NCBI GenBank assembly: GCA_037833965.1
Contig: AP031354.1
Span: 7,480,001-7,544,000, forward strand
Length of the DNA: 64,000 nucleotides
DNA from: Marchantia polymorpha subsp. ruderalis
Lineage: Eukaryota > Streptophyta > Marchantiopsida > Marchantiales > Marchantiaceae
Reading direction: 5' to 3'
Positions 10,801 to 23,299 of the stretch are shown here, piece after piece; positions within the stretch are counted from its first letter, which is position 1; every line of letters begins with the position of its first letter. The translations under genes and the position numbers were made by a program. The notes below the pieces were generated by a model that was not told where the DNA came from, did not search any database, and saw nothing but the letters and a program-made list of their open reading frames with translations.

Positions 10801-13800
10801 GTAAAAATCATTTTCTTATGCTCTTCACAGTATTGTCAACATCTTCCTCGTACAAGGATAAAAGATCACAAGGAAGATATGTAGGAGAAGGGACGTCGTT
10901 TCCACATACCTCAGCTTCATACTGATACCCATTGCTTATGTTGAATCGCTCTTGGACTAGCCTTTTGGTATGTTCAATCATCTCTCGACCTACCAACATT
11001 CCAAGGTTATTAGAAGGTTCCACGTACAGAATTATAATTTACTTTCAATATAGAAAAGGAGAAAGTTGATGAAGACCTACTATTACGGATAGGACAATAC
11101 GTACAGAAAGCTCCTGACCTTTAACCACATTTGAATTTGGTAACTTTACAACAAGGCCTTAAGGACTAGATAGAGCGCGTCACAGCAGTAATTATTACCA
11201 TAACTAGTGACGCTCGAGGATATTTCAAGGCATGGAAGCTGTCCGATAGTGGCTCCAGTGAACCCATATACTGAATTTGCACTTACCTGCATTTACATCA
11301 CAAAGCCAGAAAATAGATTGGCGATCTATTCCAAGGACCGGCCTATTGGGGAAAGAATACAGGAGTCGCACAGGTAGTAGACCTCTTCCATATGAATAGA
11401 GCATTTACCTTTAAGGCAAGCTGTCTACCATCCAGCACGGCCTTCTCAAGAGGATCTGTTGCTTTCTGCAACGGACAAGCCAAGACAACATCATCATTAA
11501 AGCCTTCAAAACTTGCAACCATTCATCATAAGGTAATGGCTGACTCTGTTGGAGAAGGTTCAGAGTTTGAAAAGACATACCTTCAAATCTTCCTTGGCGA
11601 CTTTACGTGCTGCTAAGAGCTCCTCTAAGATCTCTGGCAGTATTCCCTGATTCCCAAAAATAAATTCACATCTACATCAGAGTGATATAAAGAACCGTGA
11701 TTACTAGACAGGTGTCCCGGTGCTAAAGACCACAGTGGGCGGAAAGCGGCGAGGTAAAACACAGCAAGAACGAGTACACCCGAGCATATAGCAAATCCGA
11801 TTTCCAAGGGAGACATACAGCTGATCCCGCTACTGTGATCTGCTAGAGCTCAGTAGAGCTCGTAAGACAACGTGTGAGCATCTCCAGGCAATTACCAAAG
11901 AAAACAGTGTTGGAAGTCAGCCCTTCCGGCTATAGCCCAACAGTTCTCTAGTAGCATTGTTTTAAGTCCACAATAAGGTTCTTTTGAACAGTGTACTGCT
12001 CACAACATCATCTGACGGATATTTAAAACTAGGGTCCATGCCGATCGGGGAGAGCGAAGCTTCGGTAGTTGAACTGTTCGACGTTATTCTTTCACAAACT
12101 TCAATGCATATGGCTCGTGAGGATGTTCGAATCGTATAATTCAGCTTGACTTTAAGAAGACTTCCGGAGTCTCATCCGTTTCTCTCATAACCTCACGCTG
12201 CCCTCACGATCAAAAAAACAAACAGTAAAATCAACAATTCAAATCAGCGTTTCCGATTTTAATTGTAAATCTGTGATGTCATAGGTTGTCTCGAAAATTT
12301 CAGAAACGGCGGACCATATCATTCATAGCCCCCAGCAAGAACTGCGGACGTGCACATCAGGTATACTAGAAGATAATCAAACCAAGAGAGCAGAAGCAAA
12401 TCAGTTTCTGGAACGACCATTTTCTGAAAGCAGAATATGCTTCTATAATGTCCCGATTCGATTCAATACACAGAATCAACACACTTTCAACACTAGCCTA
12501 CACCACAATCAGCCTTCAGGACACTGTGAAACTACCCTAACGATTCTACACGAATAAACCAGCCGATGGAATCCAGGTCTACGACAGGCCGCCACTCCGG
12601 ATACAGATTAATCTTAAGCTCCAAACACGGGGAATTCTTCTACCAATACTGGTCGAGCTTCAAACGGAACATCTCTACTCTATCAACACTTCGTTTCCAA
12701 CATTTTCAAGGAAAATGTCCACTCTAGGCTCGCACAGATGCAGAGCGAACGCCTCTTCCGAGTCATAATCAAAACCAGAGGGATGCGCTGGAAGCATCCA
12801 CCAGGAATCGGTTGCCATATCACACATTATGACATCGTTCCACGAGTTTGCAACGCAGAGGAATCTACCGTTCCCTGCACACCTAAACTGGCACTGAATA
12901 GAACGATCGTTGATTCTTGTCAAAAGATCTTCAGGCATGAGGTGAGCCTCCACCCACACGTTCTCTTCGTCCTCGTATTCTTCCATAATTCTCCAGATAT
13001 AAAAGTTCCTCAAGGTAGGACCTTCGATCTGAAAAATGTGACGATCTACAGTGCCACCTGCTACCATAGTCTTGTATCCAGGCCATTCTTTGTCCTCGCG
13101 ATGGAAAAGAGTGGCAAAGTCAAGGGGATGCGGTAGCCCGATATCACTGTCACCCACCCACGTGGGTTCATGGAGCCAATTCAGATTTGAGTTATCAAGA
13201 TGATACACACGGTACCTACGTGATCGCACTAGAGAAGAAGGAGGATGCGAAAGCTTTCCTAGGCAGTATAACTGGCCTTCTGACATTGATGGACTTTGAA
13301 AATGTCGGAATTTCTCCTCGGGCCATCTTGCAACCTGACTCCACTCATCAGTCTTCAAATCGTAATTGAAGAAAACCCAGCCGCTACTCTCGTCATAGGG
13401 TCCATCCTCCTCCTCCTCTTCATCCAGATACCCTTGGTCCGAGACACCATGAGGATAGTATGCTGCGAGAACCTGATGAGAGTGTGTAACCTCGTTCCAC
13501 ATCATTCCGATAACTCTGCTGGTTTCCACATAGTGCAATTCTGGCAGAAGAATCAACTTCTTCAGGTTTGACGGATACAACGGGTTGGCCACGTACAAAT
13601 CATACGTAGATTTTTCGTCATCTGAATAAGGATCCTCATCGTGCACTACCTGTAGTAAGAGAAGGCCCTCGGCAGCGCCAACGACATGAAACTCTTCATC
13701 CTCCTTCACACCATACGCGCAAATGCTGGAATTTCTCTTGAAAACGGCAAAATCGCCCTCACAGACATGCCAACTTTCGGTGGCGGGATTATAGAACGTG

Positions 13801-16800
13801 TTGCCCTGAATCCTACAACAGCTCGAGAAGCAAAGGGGAACTTGATTCGGATCCCTGTGCCACTTCTCTCGAAACAATGCACTCCTAAGGATTTCATTCC
13901 ATTTCTTACAAACTACACGCAAACGAAACACCTCATACCAGGGCAGAAACCGGAGAATCGCAAGGACAATTTCATCTTGCACGGGTCGCCCCTCAAAGGG
14001 ATTTTTCTCTAACTCTAAATCTTCCAATACGTCCATCACAATCGAAAATTTTAACTACTCTCTATCTCTTTCCTTCTCCTATCCCACCCGAAGATCCTCA
14101 CTCGAATTGTTCAGGCCTTTCGTCAGCACACAAACACGTGCCTGACAGACAGAGACGCTCCTCTGCAGGTTTAGAAGCCGATAGTGAAATGCTGCTGAGC
14201 AAAAACTAAGATTAACGAGGTACAAACTAGGCATTTATGAGCGTCTTCCGTCCTTTCGTCAAGGAGAGGGTCCGTTGTGAATCGTGAAGGCAGGTGGAAG
14301 GAAACTGGAGTCACGGGTGAGTGGATCTCGGAATTGTCTCTTGGACGAGATTCGAATGAACGAATCTTGGCTTGGAGAGACCAAACTTCGAAACTCCACA
14401 CTTTCCTTGCTTGATATTCATGGATCCAAGCTGGATCTCTATGGCTGGCCTGTCTTCAAGGAGACAAGATGTGTATGTGGGCCCGACACTGATGACCACA
14501 TTTGTGCCATGGAAGTGGACATCATCAGTCCTCGAACACTCCGCAGAGGCGCGTGTGCTTCCCACACACGACTGCATCGAAATTCATAATTTGCCACGAC
14601 TAAAGAAATAGAAAGTCAAACTGCATCATCCCATCTGGCCTCACAGAAAATGACTCGTACGTGTTGGCACCCTTTTTAGACCACCGTATGTACGATGTTA
14701 TCCGATCTTAGTTCAGGTCATGACACTCTCGTGACAGAGGTGTGATGAATTTATGATTAAATGAGAGATTTAACAGCAGTTTACAAAAGGCTTGAAGCAA
14801 AACGCCAAAATATTTGAACACTGTGGGTCCATACTTAACATGCCCACAATCCTTCAAGCGGCGCGCTCACAACAGGGGCCAACGAAATCAGGATCTTTGC
14901 TGTCCAGCTGCACATGAGGAACAGGCGCTACAGTGACATAAAAGTGAGGAGAGAAAAATACCTTCTCTTGCGACGGTTTCACAAAGATTTCTCCAGAGGG
15001 AGTTTTGGCATATGTGTCAGGAGCTAGCTGTAATTCTTTCATGTCTTCAGCCCTCACCTTAAACGCACATTTTAATCACAAGTTAGTACAGAGCTTGAGA
15101 TAAGGGCGCATTTCATGCCACGAGTTTTCAAGCTTCACAAAAGGCTAACATAAATAGTTCCCGAGAAAACATTGCTCCCAGTGCCATCAGGTTACATACA
15201 GAAGGCAGATATAAAAGAAACTACAACAGTATACAAATGTAACCTCGGAACTTCCTGCGATTAGTTCACCTCAAGCAGGAGCTTAAGACAGAACCTAGAC
15301 CAATTGCTCAGAAGTTAAGGCCATACCAGTGTACAGTAGCAAAGATTGTAGGCCATCATAATTGATGGATATAGCGACGCAAAATCTAAAGTCGCAATGG
15401 GCTTCTCATAGAAACCTGCCTTGGCTTCAAGTACCTACAGTAGGAAAGAAATTGAAGTTCACGAAATTTTAGGAAACTGACTCAACAACAAGGTCACTCG
15501 TTCATTGGAGGTCTATGGAGGTCTATGGAGGTCTTCACTTTACCAACATAAGCAGGCGCCACGTGCGGCGTTGCAACAGGAATCTCTGAACAAGAAAGGT
15601 TGTCATGTCCACAGAAACTTGACTACTTTCCCACATTTTTAGGTTCATTCACGTTGACCACCTATGCGGTTACAGACAATGATTGTTAGCATAACACACA
15701 CGATTCAAATTCTCAGACTCGTATTTAATCACTTCAAGCCAGTACTCACCGTTGCACCTTCAAAAGTATCCTGGCCAGATTGGCCCTTCATGTTTGGAAC
15801 AAGCAAATTTCTTTGCCTCGACTTTCTGAGCAGTTGCGACAGGACCTGCATATTCATAAAACGATTAAATCAAAAGTCTTGTTGCTACGTCGAGTTACTG
15901 GAAAGAAAAGCCATGTTCGAAGTCTTGGACAGGGTAGAAAACTTCAACGTAAATAAGAGATTCATGATCATTTCCTTCCAAATAGTTGCTGTAGAATTCT
16001 CGATACTGACCAGTTCCCTGATTAGTCACAAGTTTGTCCGTTCTACTTCATTTGAATGGTAGCAAAAACAGCTTGCTTCAAACATATTACCTTTATACTC
16101 TGGCCTCGAGCCAAGAGAAATGATATGGGAACACCTGTAACGCGTGCCATTTCTACGTAGTTGTAGACATACATGAGTTTGTCCAGCAACCGCTGCGGAA
16201 GATAGGCATCCTGCGTTCCACATAAGCCACTTGCACGTTTCAATTATGCACGTGTTATGTGCGAAAACAGTAGCAAGAACAGAAGTCTTGAACAGATTCA
16301 TCAAGCATGCAAACCGCTCGTCCAATGACAGACAAATCCAACATTCAAGAATAGCGAAAAACGTGGCTGTTCACAACGTTACTTTCATGATCAGAACATA
16401 CTTTAAGGCAGTAAACAGCAAGCCTGCGTCGCGTTTCCGGATTTCCATTCTGGAGGTCCGATATGATAGAATGATGCACATCCTCCTTCTGTTCTCCACA
16501 AAGCGAACGTATATCCATAAAACGCTTGATTTGCTAATAAAAAGGGCAAATTGTGGTGCCTGGACTCAAGAGCTATTAAGGTATCCAAAGTACCAACCAA
16601 CCCAGATCGGTACAAGAACACCCTCATGAGACTTTAACGTACTCTGATCTGAAAAGCACCCTCATCTCATATGGTGTCGGGCATCTGAGAATAAAACAAG
16701 AACTGAACCGAAGAAGTAATCAATGCTCTGAAAGTCACGAACCAAAAGTAGCAACTTCACTTATAAAATAAATTATGTGGCACCCAAGTAGCTCATCGCT

Positions 16801-19800
16801 TACCTGCTCCCCTAGGAAATGTGCCGAAACTGAGTTGAGTGAGTAGGAACTCAGTTTGTAGTCCCTTTGCACGGCCTATCAAGTGCCCACTCAAATGTCA
16901 GCAATATAGGAATGATAAACAAGAACTGATGTCTTTGATGTGGAACATGGAATAATACAGTCAAAAAGGAGAACGAATGTTTCAAAGTTTTATAATGTGG
17001 GAAGAAAGCAGTTCTTTGGAAGGACAAGATACACAACGATAACATTCAAAGGTGAATTATAAAAGTAAAGAGTCAAGCCACAAGTCCGCTGCACAATTAA
17101 GAACAGCAGTACAATTCAATCATTATGATTTATATAGGAGATGTATGCATAGAAGGCAGTAAACTTCTGGGTTGGAGAAAAAACCTGACACCTACTTGAC
17201 AGTCTAGCTTTATATTAAAAGTTGCTTAAGAGATATTCAAAGTACGTTCGATCTGCTGCTTAGCATTCTTCGTAAGGCTCACCTGAAGTAAATCAAACTG
17301 AACCCGCCCTTCTATAGTGACTTCTTTGCTATCTCGCTGACCGTATTGTCTGTCAGAAAAATAACATAACCGTAAATGACATGTTGAAGCCCATTCGACC
17401 TGAACAAGACCCTCAAAGTACATATAAAATAAACAAATGAAGCGTTTGACAGGTGAATGTGGATCTACCTCGAATTAAAAGATGCGTCTCTCATACGAAC
17501 GCGACTCCTTTGAATTCGCCCAAGAATGGGAAACTCAGTAAGTTTAAGAGCGGCTGCCCTCTGTTATTGTTGCAAATAATTAGGAATAGAGAACCTGTTG
17601 CAAAAGGTTAAAAATAACTAATGCTCTTAGCGGTAATACTGAGCACAAGTCCACCACTTGCTTACCTCTATCAAGTAAGGCAAATCAAACTTGCATATGT
17701 TGTAACCGATTATAACATCCGGGTCAACTTCTCGCACAAGATCCTGCCATAAGGCAAGGTGGAAACAAAACACTGACAGTCAGGTTCTTTCACTTCTGCT
17801 GATGTCAAGCTCAATCAGTCCCAGTCTATCAAGGTCTGCTCTCAGGCAACCAACGAAGAACACAAAGTACAGTGATGTGATCGAGTTTGAGAACTGTCTG
17901 ACTAAGAGATAAATACTTGACTCACAAAAGCCGACCAAAAGCCCGTGACCTGAACCGATAGTGGTGCAAAAGACAAATATTGACAGGAAATATATCTCTG
18001 GTCCTAGTTTCCCAAACCAAAAACTTGCATGTCATCTTTGTGAAATTTGGCTCATCTGATACATGGATGAGTTCAAAATCTAATCACAATCACAGTGAGA
18101 TGGTCTTGAAACTTTTGAGAGAAGGAGCCAGAAATCAGTAGCACTCTTGTGTACATGAACTTATAGAAGCATAAATCGTTGAAGGCCAGAATAAGCTGAC
18201 ACATTCCTGATGCTCTTGTCATTGGAGGAACTGACTTCACAAAAAAATAAAAAGGGGCAAGTCCAACATACCCTCCATGCTAGCAAGACATCCTTTTCTG
18301 AGTCGAAGGACATGACATCCGCTCCAACTATAGGGGAGCATGACTTAAGTGTCATTACATTGCGCACCATGGGTTTAGCTTCACCTTGTACCGTAAGAAG
18401 ATTGGCAATCTGTCGTGCAAACCGCCAAAAATGTCCAAACTTATAAAACAAGTCCATGAAAGAACTGATAGTGTGTAATTTAACGTCTCTGATCACTGAT
18501 GAACAAAATTCAATCTCGATATATGACTGATGTAGAAACTCAAAGGTCATGTACCTGTATAACAGGATCATGCTGCGGCTCAGGAAAATGTCCCTTTCTA
18601 CCGGCACATTCTATGTCGAAACTGAGAATTCTGAAGGGTGCCATCTTGGAGTACCGCCCCACTGGAGGATGGCTGATCAGTTTTGAATAGCTGAACTTGT
18701 GGTTAAGATAGTACACTCATGAGCTTTACTGGACGACTGCGGCGATGCTGGCATTAATATCTACTGACAAATGATAGTAAGCGATCTATGATTACCTTGA
18801 AGATATCGAGAATCAAACTTTTGTGAAGTTTTCAGGGTTGACACCAAAGTGATTGAGAGGATACAGTATGTCAGCTTCGATCTGGCAGTATGAAAACCTT
18901 CTCTTATCTATCCGATCGTGCCATGTCTTAGCTGGCAACTCAATCCAGTTTCCACCTACTATTCCACAGTCAATCATGAAACGAAGAGCAAAAAGAACAT
19001 TGCTTTCGTAGGTCAAAAAACATCTCTGGCCAATGCCATCTATGTTGATTCCCTTCTCTAATATGCCTGCGACACAGACAAAAAGTGAGGAACAGTCAAA
19101 AGGCATACAAAGATGAAAAATTGTGGATTATAAAATAGCTAAGTTGAATGGAGAACCCACAAACAGTCTTTGCTTCTCTAGATTGGATATATGTAGTACA
19201 GTGAGGTACTACTCAAATTTGACGGCAATTAACCTCCTATGCTTATATCACGCTTTCTGAAGTATCCATGAATGAGCTGTAGCAACTCTCTAGGGCATAT
19301 GATAGGTCGGTAAAACTGGATAGACTTTTGTATTACTGACCTCGACAAGCTGCGACCATTGTTGGTAGTGCAACAAAAATTTGGAAAAAGTTACGGCTTT
19401 TCTGTGTCTGATAGTACATGATGCTTCTCTTCTGTACCATCTTTATATCCGTTACACAAACTGGAGCTTTGCTATTTTTGCTGGTCTCCCGCATACGATT
19501 CTGCAAACCCAAGTATGACGTATGAATTATTTCTGTGTTAAGAGGAGGCATCGATGTCATCATTTAAGGCTCATATACACTGAACTTAACAGAAAGAAAG
19601 AACAAGCAATAGTACACAAACCCTTCAAAGCTGGGTGACCCAGGTAGTCCGTCTATGTGCAACACCGATTGAAATGGATGTCAAAGGCAATATCTAAATT
19701 GATCGAGCTATTTTCTGCTTGGGGTAAGCCGGCAACACTCGTACCTCTAGAGTTTGACGCAGTTTAGGAATGTCGTCAGGACCCATATTATCCAGGGCCA

Positions 19801-20900
19801 TAATGTAAAAGTACGGTTGGAATCCATGAACATGACAGCAAACACTATTTCCTGCAGTAAAAACAGCTCACAAAATTGCAGAAATTAGAAATTGCAATAA
19901 ACCATGTGCTGGCTATCATCCATAAGCGCCTTGAGGCTACTTCAACTTCTTGGACTAAAACCGGCACTAGAACATGGCCAAGGCAAGGTCTTCAAAACTG
20001 AAGGGAGAACATTCAGATCATGACTCCAGATGTAAGCCTTGTAACGTACCTTCTTCTGTGACTCCAAAGATTCTCAGCACGGCGGCTGGGCCTCTGTTAT
20101 CCGGCAGCAGATCCTTGTTACTCTCCTCAATGATGTAATCAATCTCAAGTTGCTGGAACACTAGTTTTAAAACATCACAAGTAAGAATTAATGAAGACAA
20201 ATAAGCCATTCGTAATTAAAGTTCGAAAATTTAGCCCATAAACATGGGAAAAATTTTTAATACATGCACTTCGGATAAGTGACAACAGTATGAATATCTA
20301 AGAGTCACATTACATCTCAATTCACCACATTTTATAAGTGTTACGTAAGATTCATTCTTTCCTGTGATCTGAGACGTTCTTTCAATTTGTCTGTCTCATC
20401 ATACATCGGAGCTTTGTTACTTTTGAGATCAGCCCATATATTTAGTCAATTCAGTTAAGACTTACACTTGCAGGGCACTTAGTAAGTGCAATGAGAATAC
20501 TCTTGGGCTTTTTAATTTGGCAGAAAGGTTAAGTGATGTATACTATGTGCAAAGAAAGTGAAAAGGACACTTCCTAATTAAAAAAACTGATTAGAGAATG
20601 CATACCAATACTGTCGTACGCATTGTGATATCTCTTCGGGATGGGTCGCCTCCACTTAGCTAGACGAGTCTGTATTCCTTCCACCCCTGAATCTTGCACC
20701 TCCTCATCTCTCAAAAGAATTTCCTCCAAAAAAACATCCTCATCGAAGTCTTCTTCATCCATTTCAGGTGGCGGGGGTCCATCAAAAGTTGCCTGGAGCC
20801 GTTTCGAAGGGGGAAGTGGATTGTATTGCTTGTTCACAGGGCGTTTAGAATCCACCTTAGCATCACCAGATTGCTTGCTAGCAAAACGTTTTGAGTCCAT
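7878..20900 (-). CDS. POLD1: DNA polymerase delta catalytic subunit (30 coding exons)
   Basis: Complete gene; CDS = complement(join(7878..7965,8174..8261,8538..8611,8763..8923,9064..9153,9247..9321,9498..9569,9783..9955,10150..10264,10651..10764,10910..10989,11199..11286,11409..11465,11581..11646,14962..15057,15327..15434,15750..15845,16091..16210,16402..16488,16804..16875,17283..17349,17469..17560,17666..17743,18272..18409,18555..18661,18845..19066,19341..19500,19745..19851,20050..20160,20606..20900)). All donors are GT, all acceptors AG, and phases close to 1098 residues, close to my recollection of Arabidopsis POLD1 length. It is the replicative family B polymerase with proofreading. Exo I is FDIE (313-316), Exo II is GYNICKFD (393-400), Exo III is YCLKD (509-513). 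Polymerase motif A is [10 protein letters not shown] (D601), motif B is VSANSVYG (694-701), motif C is YGDTDS (752-757). CysA cysteines are 1008, 1011, 1023 and 1026; the CysB (4Fe-4S) cysteines are 1055, 1058, 1068 and 1073. No stops or frameshifts are seen. The start is the ATG at 20900. The least certain junction is 18845/18661. Confidence 0.95.
11647..14961 (-). other. POLD1 intron 16 (3.3 kb), host of a nested gene
   Basis: This intron separates the exon ending FVKPSQEK (14962) from the one starting [11 protein letters not shown] (11646). It is 3315 bases; the other introns range from about 90 to about 500 bases. Donor and acceptor are canonical. It contains the F-box gene at 12675-14036. 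The stretches 11647-12674 and 14037-14961 show no further recognisable coding sequence, and presumably hold the F-box 3' and 5' untranslated regions and promoter. Confidence 0.9.
12675..14036 (-). CDS. F-box protein, intronless, nested in POLD1 intron
   Basis: A 453-residue uninterrupted frame. The ATG at 14036 is used; one further upstream codon in frame is GTG, not a start. The N-terminus carries an F-box (about residues 19-60, [20 protein letters not shown] then VCKKWNEIL), which in known proteins binds SKP1 and makes the protein a substrate adaptor of SCF ubiquitin ligases. The rest resembles the kelch-like or F-box-associated beta-rich C-terminal region of plant F-box proteins, with repeated tryptophan and glycine motifs such as [19 protein letters not shown]. 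An acidic run DEEEEEDGP lies near the middle. It lies on the same strand as POLD1 and wholly within one intron. The target is unknown. It may be a retrogene, given the lack of introns, but no poly-A tract or flanking duplication is visible. Confidence 0.9.
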   Translation of the reverse strand: MDVLEDLELEKNPFEGRPVQDEIVLAILRFLPWYEVFRLRVVCKKWNEILRSALFREKWHRDPNQVPLCFSSCCRIQGNTFYNPATESWHVCEGDFAVFKRNSSICAYGVKEDEEFHVVGAAEGLLLLQVVHDEDPYSDDEKSTYDLYVANPLYPSNLKKLILLPELHYVETSRVIGMMWNEVTHSHQVLAAYYPHGVSDQGYLDEEEEEDGPYDESSGWVFFNYDLKTDEWSQVARWPEEKFRHFQSPSMSEGQLYCLGKLSHPPSSLVRSRRYRVYHLDNSNLNWLHEPTWVGDSDIGLPHPLDFATLFHREDKEWPGYKTMVAGGTVDRHIFQIEGPTLRNFYIWRIMEEYEDEENVWVEAHLMPEDLLTRINDRSIQCQFRCAGNGRFLCVANSWNDVIMCDMATDSWWMLPAHPSGFDYDSEEAFALHLCEPRVDIFLENVGNEVLIE

Positions 20901-22413
20901 ATTCACCTAACTCACGGCACTGAAATCTGCTATCAAATGTGCAGCTAGAAAGCTGATCAGATAAACCTGCACGCACTACACGAAGCTCTTCCACTTGCCC
21001 ACCACTTTCCGTCTCAGCTATTCTACCTCCCCACTGGAGGAAATCAGAAGCTGAAGGTCACCTCAGCAAAACCAACGCAGGGGTGCCCATCTCTCTGCCA
21101 CTGAGCCGACCCATAGCCTGCCAAATGAAATTCATACAAGTACTCCCGACCACAATGCACCTCAACATCGCCTGCTCCAGCAAAAAATCCTTCCTCGACT
21201 GCAACGGAAACCGGAGGAACTCTCCCTGGAAGCACTTCTCTAAAATCTGAAAGGGCAGGCCCTTCCTTCTTTCCTCGCGGGCTTCCGAAATTCCAGAAAA
21301 TTCTCCCCTCCGCCTGGAAGATGGACCGCCTAGCAGCCTGAAAGCCACCAAATGCAGATTACAGCGCGGCCCTCCTCAAAGATCAGAGGACATGAAACAA
21401 TTCTGCCGATTCTTCACGAGGGAGACTCAAATCCGACACTCCGTCGTCGTGCGAGAAGGCCAAGAGAATAAGAAACAGAGCATTACGCAACAGACAAACG
21501 ACGCAAGGGAAGTGAACGAGGCGAGGCACGGGAGGAGCGAGAGGAGCGAGAGGCGGTCGGAGGGTGCTCGAGTCGAGTTGAGGAGCGCTGAGTCTCGAAC
21601 TGCGATTCATTCCAATGTGCCGAGTCCGCGGACGATCTTGCGCGGAGATGCTTTCCCGCTCTTTTTCTCCCAAATTGTCCATGTGGTCTTTGCCTCATGC
21701 CTCTCTACGTCCCACGTATCGGACGGATTTGAAGCCCGCCATCGTCGAATTCTCGCTTTACGGCCGTCCAGATGCACGCAATTTGTCAACATTCTCCGCT
21801 CTCCAATTTCCGCACAGTGGACGGACAAGGCCATTTCAAAGAGTAATCATTGTCCTTAGCGTGACTTTACTTCCTAAACTCACCCTACCCCAAACTCGCG
21901 TGAGCGAACTGCGCAGTCTGCGCTCTAACACCCCGAGGTCCGATGAGGAAATGTGTCCAACCTGGTGCTTGTCGATATGGTTAATGATGCGTTAGATCAG
22001 TGAGAGCTGTCGTCATTTAAGCTAACCTTCAGTCATTACCGTAGTCATTTCTGAGCCGAACTGTACTACGGTCGCTGATGAACACAGTTACATCATACGA
22101 GCGTGTGTGTCCACCTAGTTTCAGTCACCCATTGTAATTTGCTCTCGCAAGACAAAATTACGATGTTAAGGTGTTAGAAACTTAATAATAACCGTTTTTT
22201 CCCTCTGAACATTTGAGGAAAAAAACATGGTGGAACCCAAGTCAGTGAGAATAGTTCTGTATTTCGCATTTCATCGTATAGTTATCCAGTCAATCGCATT
22301 GATTGAATCTTGTTCCATGTGTCACGTTGTCCATCATTTTTATTCGAAGTTAACTAAGTACTACGCATAAAACTCGTATGTGCATTTGAACTCTAGATTC
22401 AGTATGGGAATGA
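20901..22413. other. POLD1 upstream region, no second gene supported
   Basis: Mixed-composition DNA upstream of POLD1, with a purine-rich stretch near 21500-21560 (repeated GAGGAGCGAGAGG-like words). Open frames of 155 codons (21392-21859, +) and 126 codons (21615-21995, +) overlap in different frames and show no domain. I regard this as promoter and 5' untranslated sequence of POLD1. A divergent transcript is possible but unsupported. Confidence 0.5.
21652..21659 (+). promoter_or_regulatory. E2F-type site upstream of POLD1
   Basis: TTTCCCGC matches the plant E2F consensus TTTSSCGC, which controls S-phase expression of replication genes. It lies about 750 bases upstream of the POLD1 ATG on the opposite strand reading, within a relatively GC-rich stretch that could be the POLD1 promoter or first untranslated exon. 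Transcription start is not determinable from sequence, so function is inferred from position and the gene's role. Confidence 0.4.
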
Positions 22414-22439
22414 ATGATAGATAGCGCGCTATCTATCAT
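22414..22439. repeat. 26-bp perfect palindrome
   Basis: The stretch is its own reverse complement, with a central GCGC flanked by GATAGATA and TATCTATC. It sits where mixed-composition DNA gives way to strongly AT-rich DNA. It has no assigned function; it could be a transposon footprint or a cruciform-forming site. Confidence 0.85.
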
Positions 22440-23250
22440 AACGCATTTCTTATTTTATCTTGTTCAAACATACACATTTTGCTAACTTTGAAATCGTTGA
22501 TTGTGATTTAAATTTCCAAAAAAACAGTTGATTCATAAGTGTTAATAATAATATTATATTTCTATTATATCAAAACTTGTCGAAAAATCACAAAGCTTCA
22601 ATAATTGATATGATCATTTCATAAAATATTAAGTTTATTACATTTAATGTAAAATGAGATTGATATAGTTTCTACTTTGTTTGTTTATATGACATAAATT
22701 TCAAAATTTAATTACTTGTTGTGTAAAAAATAACATGCTTCATTTTATAGAATTTGATATTGATTTATTATGATGATGAATATTTTAAAATTATTTACTT
22801 ACATTATGAAACATTTCTATCATTTTATTTTTAAAAATTTATGATAATAAATTTATATTTTATATCTTGAAAGTTTTCAACTTACTTAATGTTAATTAAG
22901 TTATATTTAGTTACAATATTCACAAATAATGTTATAATTTATTTATTTAATAAACAAAATGATTAAAATATGTCACAATATCAACAAGAATGTAATCAAA
23001 TAGAAAATTTTGGTGAATGAACACAAACTATGAACAAGAGTTTCATCTAACTTTGTCATCTTTATAATAAATAAATTTTAAAACATATGATGATTGTTTA
23101 TTAAATGATTAGTATATAATGTTGGTATTCAGCTTTGTTGTTCAAGCATGCTTATACATATAATACACCAAAAAAATCACACATCAATGTATGTGTGATT
23201 TTTTTAAGCTACGTCCACGATCTAGATAAAATCTTCAATAAAACAACAAT
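22440..23250. other. AT-rich DNA without genes; hairpin at 23170-23205
   Basis: Very AT-rich sequence with no coding frames. At 23170-23184 and 23191-23205 there is a perfect 15-bp inverted repeat with a 6-base loop, its arms a run of A followed by TCACACAT. It lies just before the decayed Copia copy on the minus strand, so it could mark the 3' side of that element. That link is inference. Confidence 0.5.
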
Positions 23251-23299
23251 ATTACATCAGGATTTCATAGTTTAGCTCTCCATTATCTTTGTACATGTG

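Noticed and set aside
12738..14012. Plus-strand frames within the F-box gene
   Set aside because: Antisense shadows of the F-box frame.
14284..14611. Open frames of 79-101 codons on both strands upstream of the F-box gene
   Set aside because: They overlap one another in several frames, have no domain and lie in the presumed F-box promoter.
21392..21995. 155- and 126-codon plus-strand frames upstream of POLD1
   Set aside because: Low-complexity, overlapping, no domain; more likely promoter or untranslated sequence.
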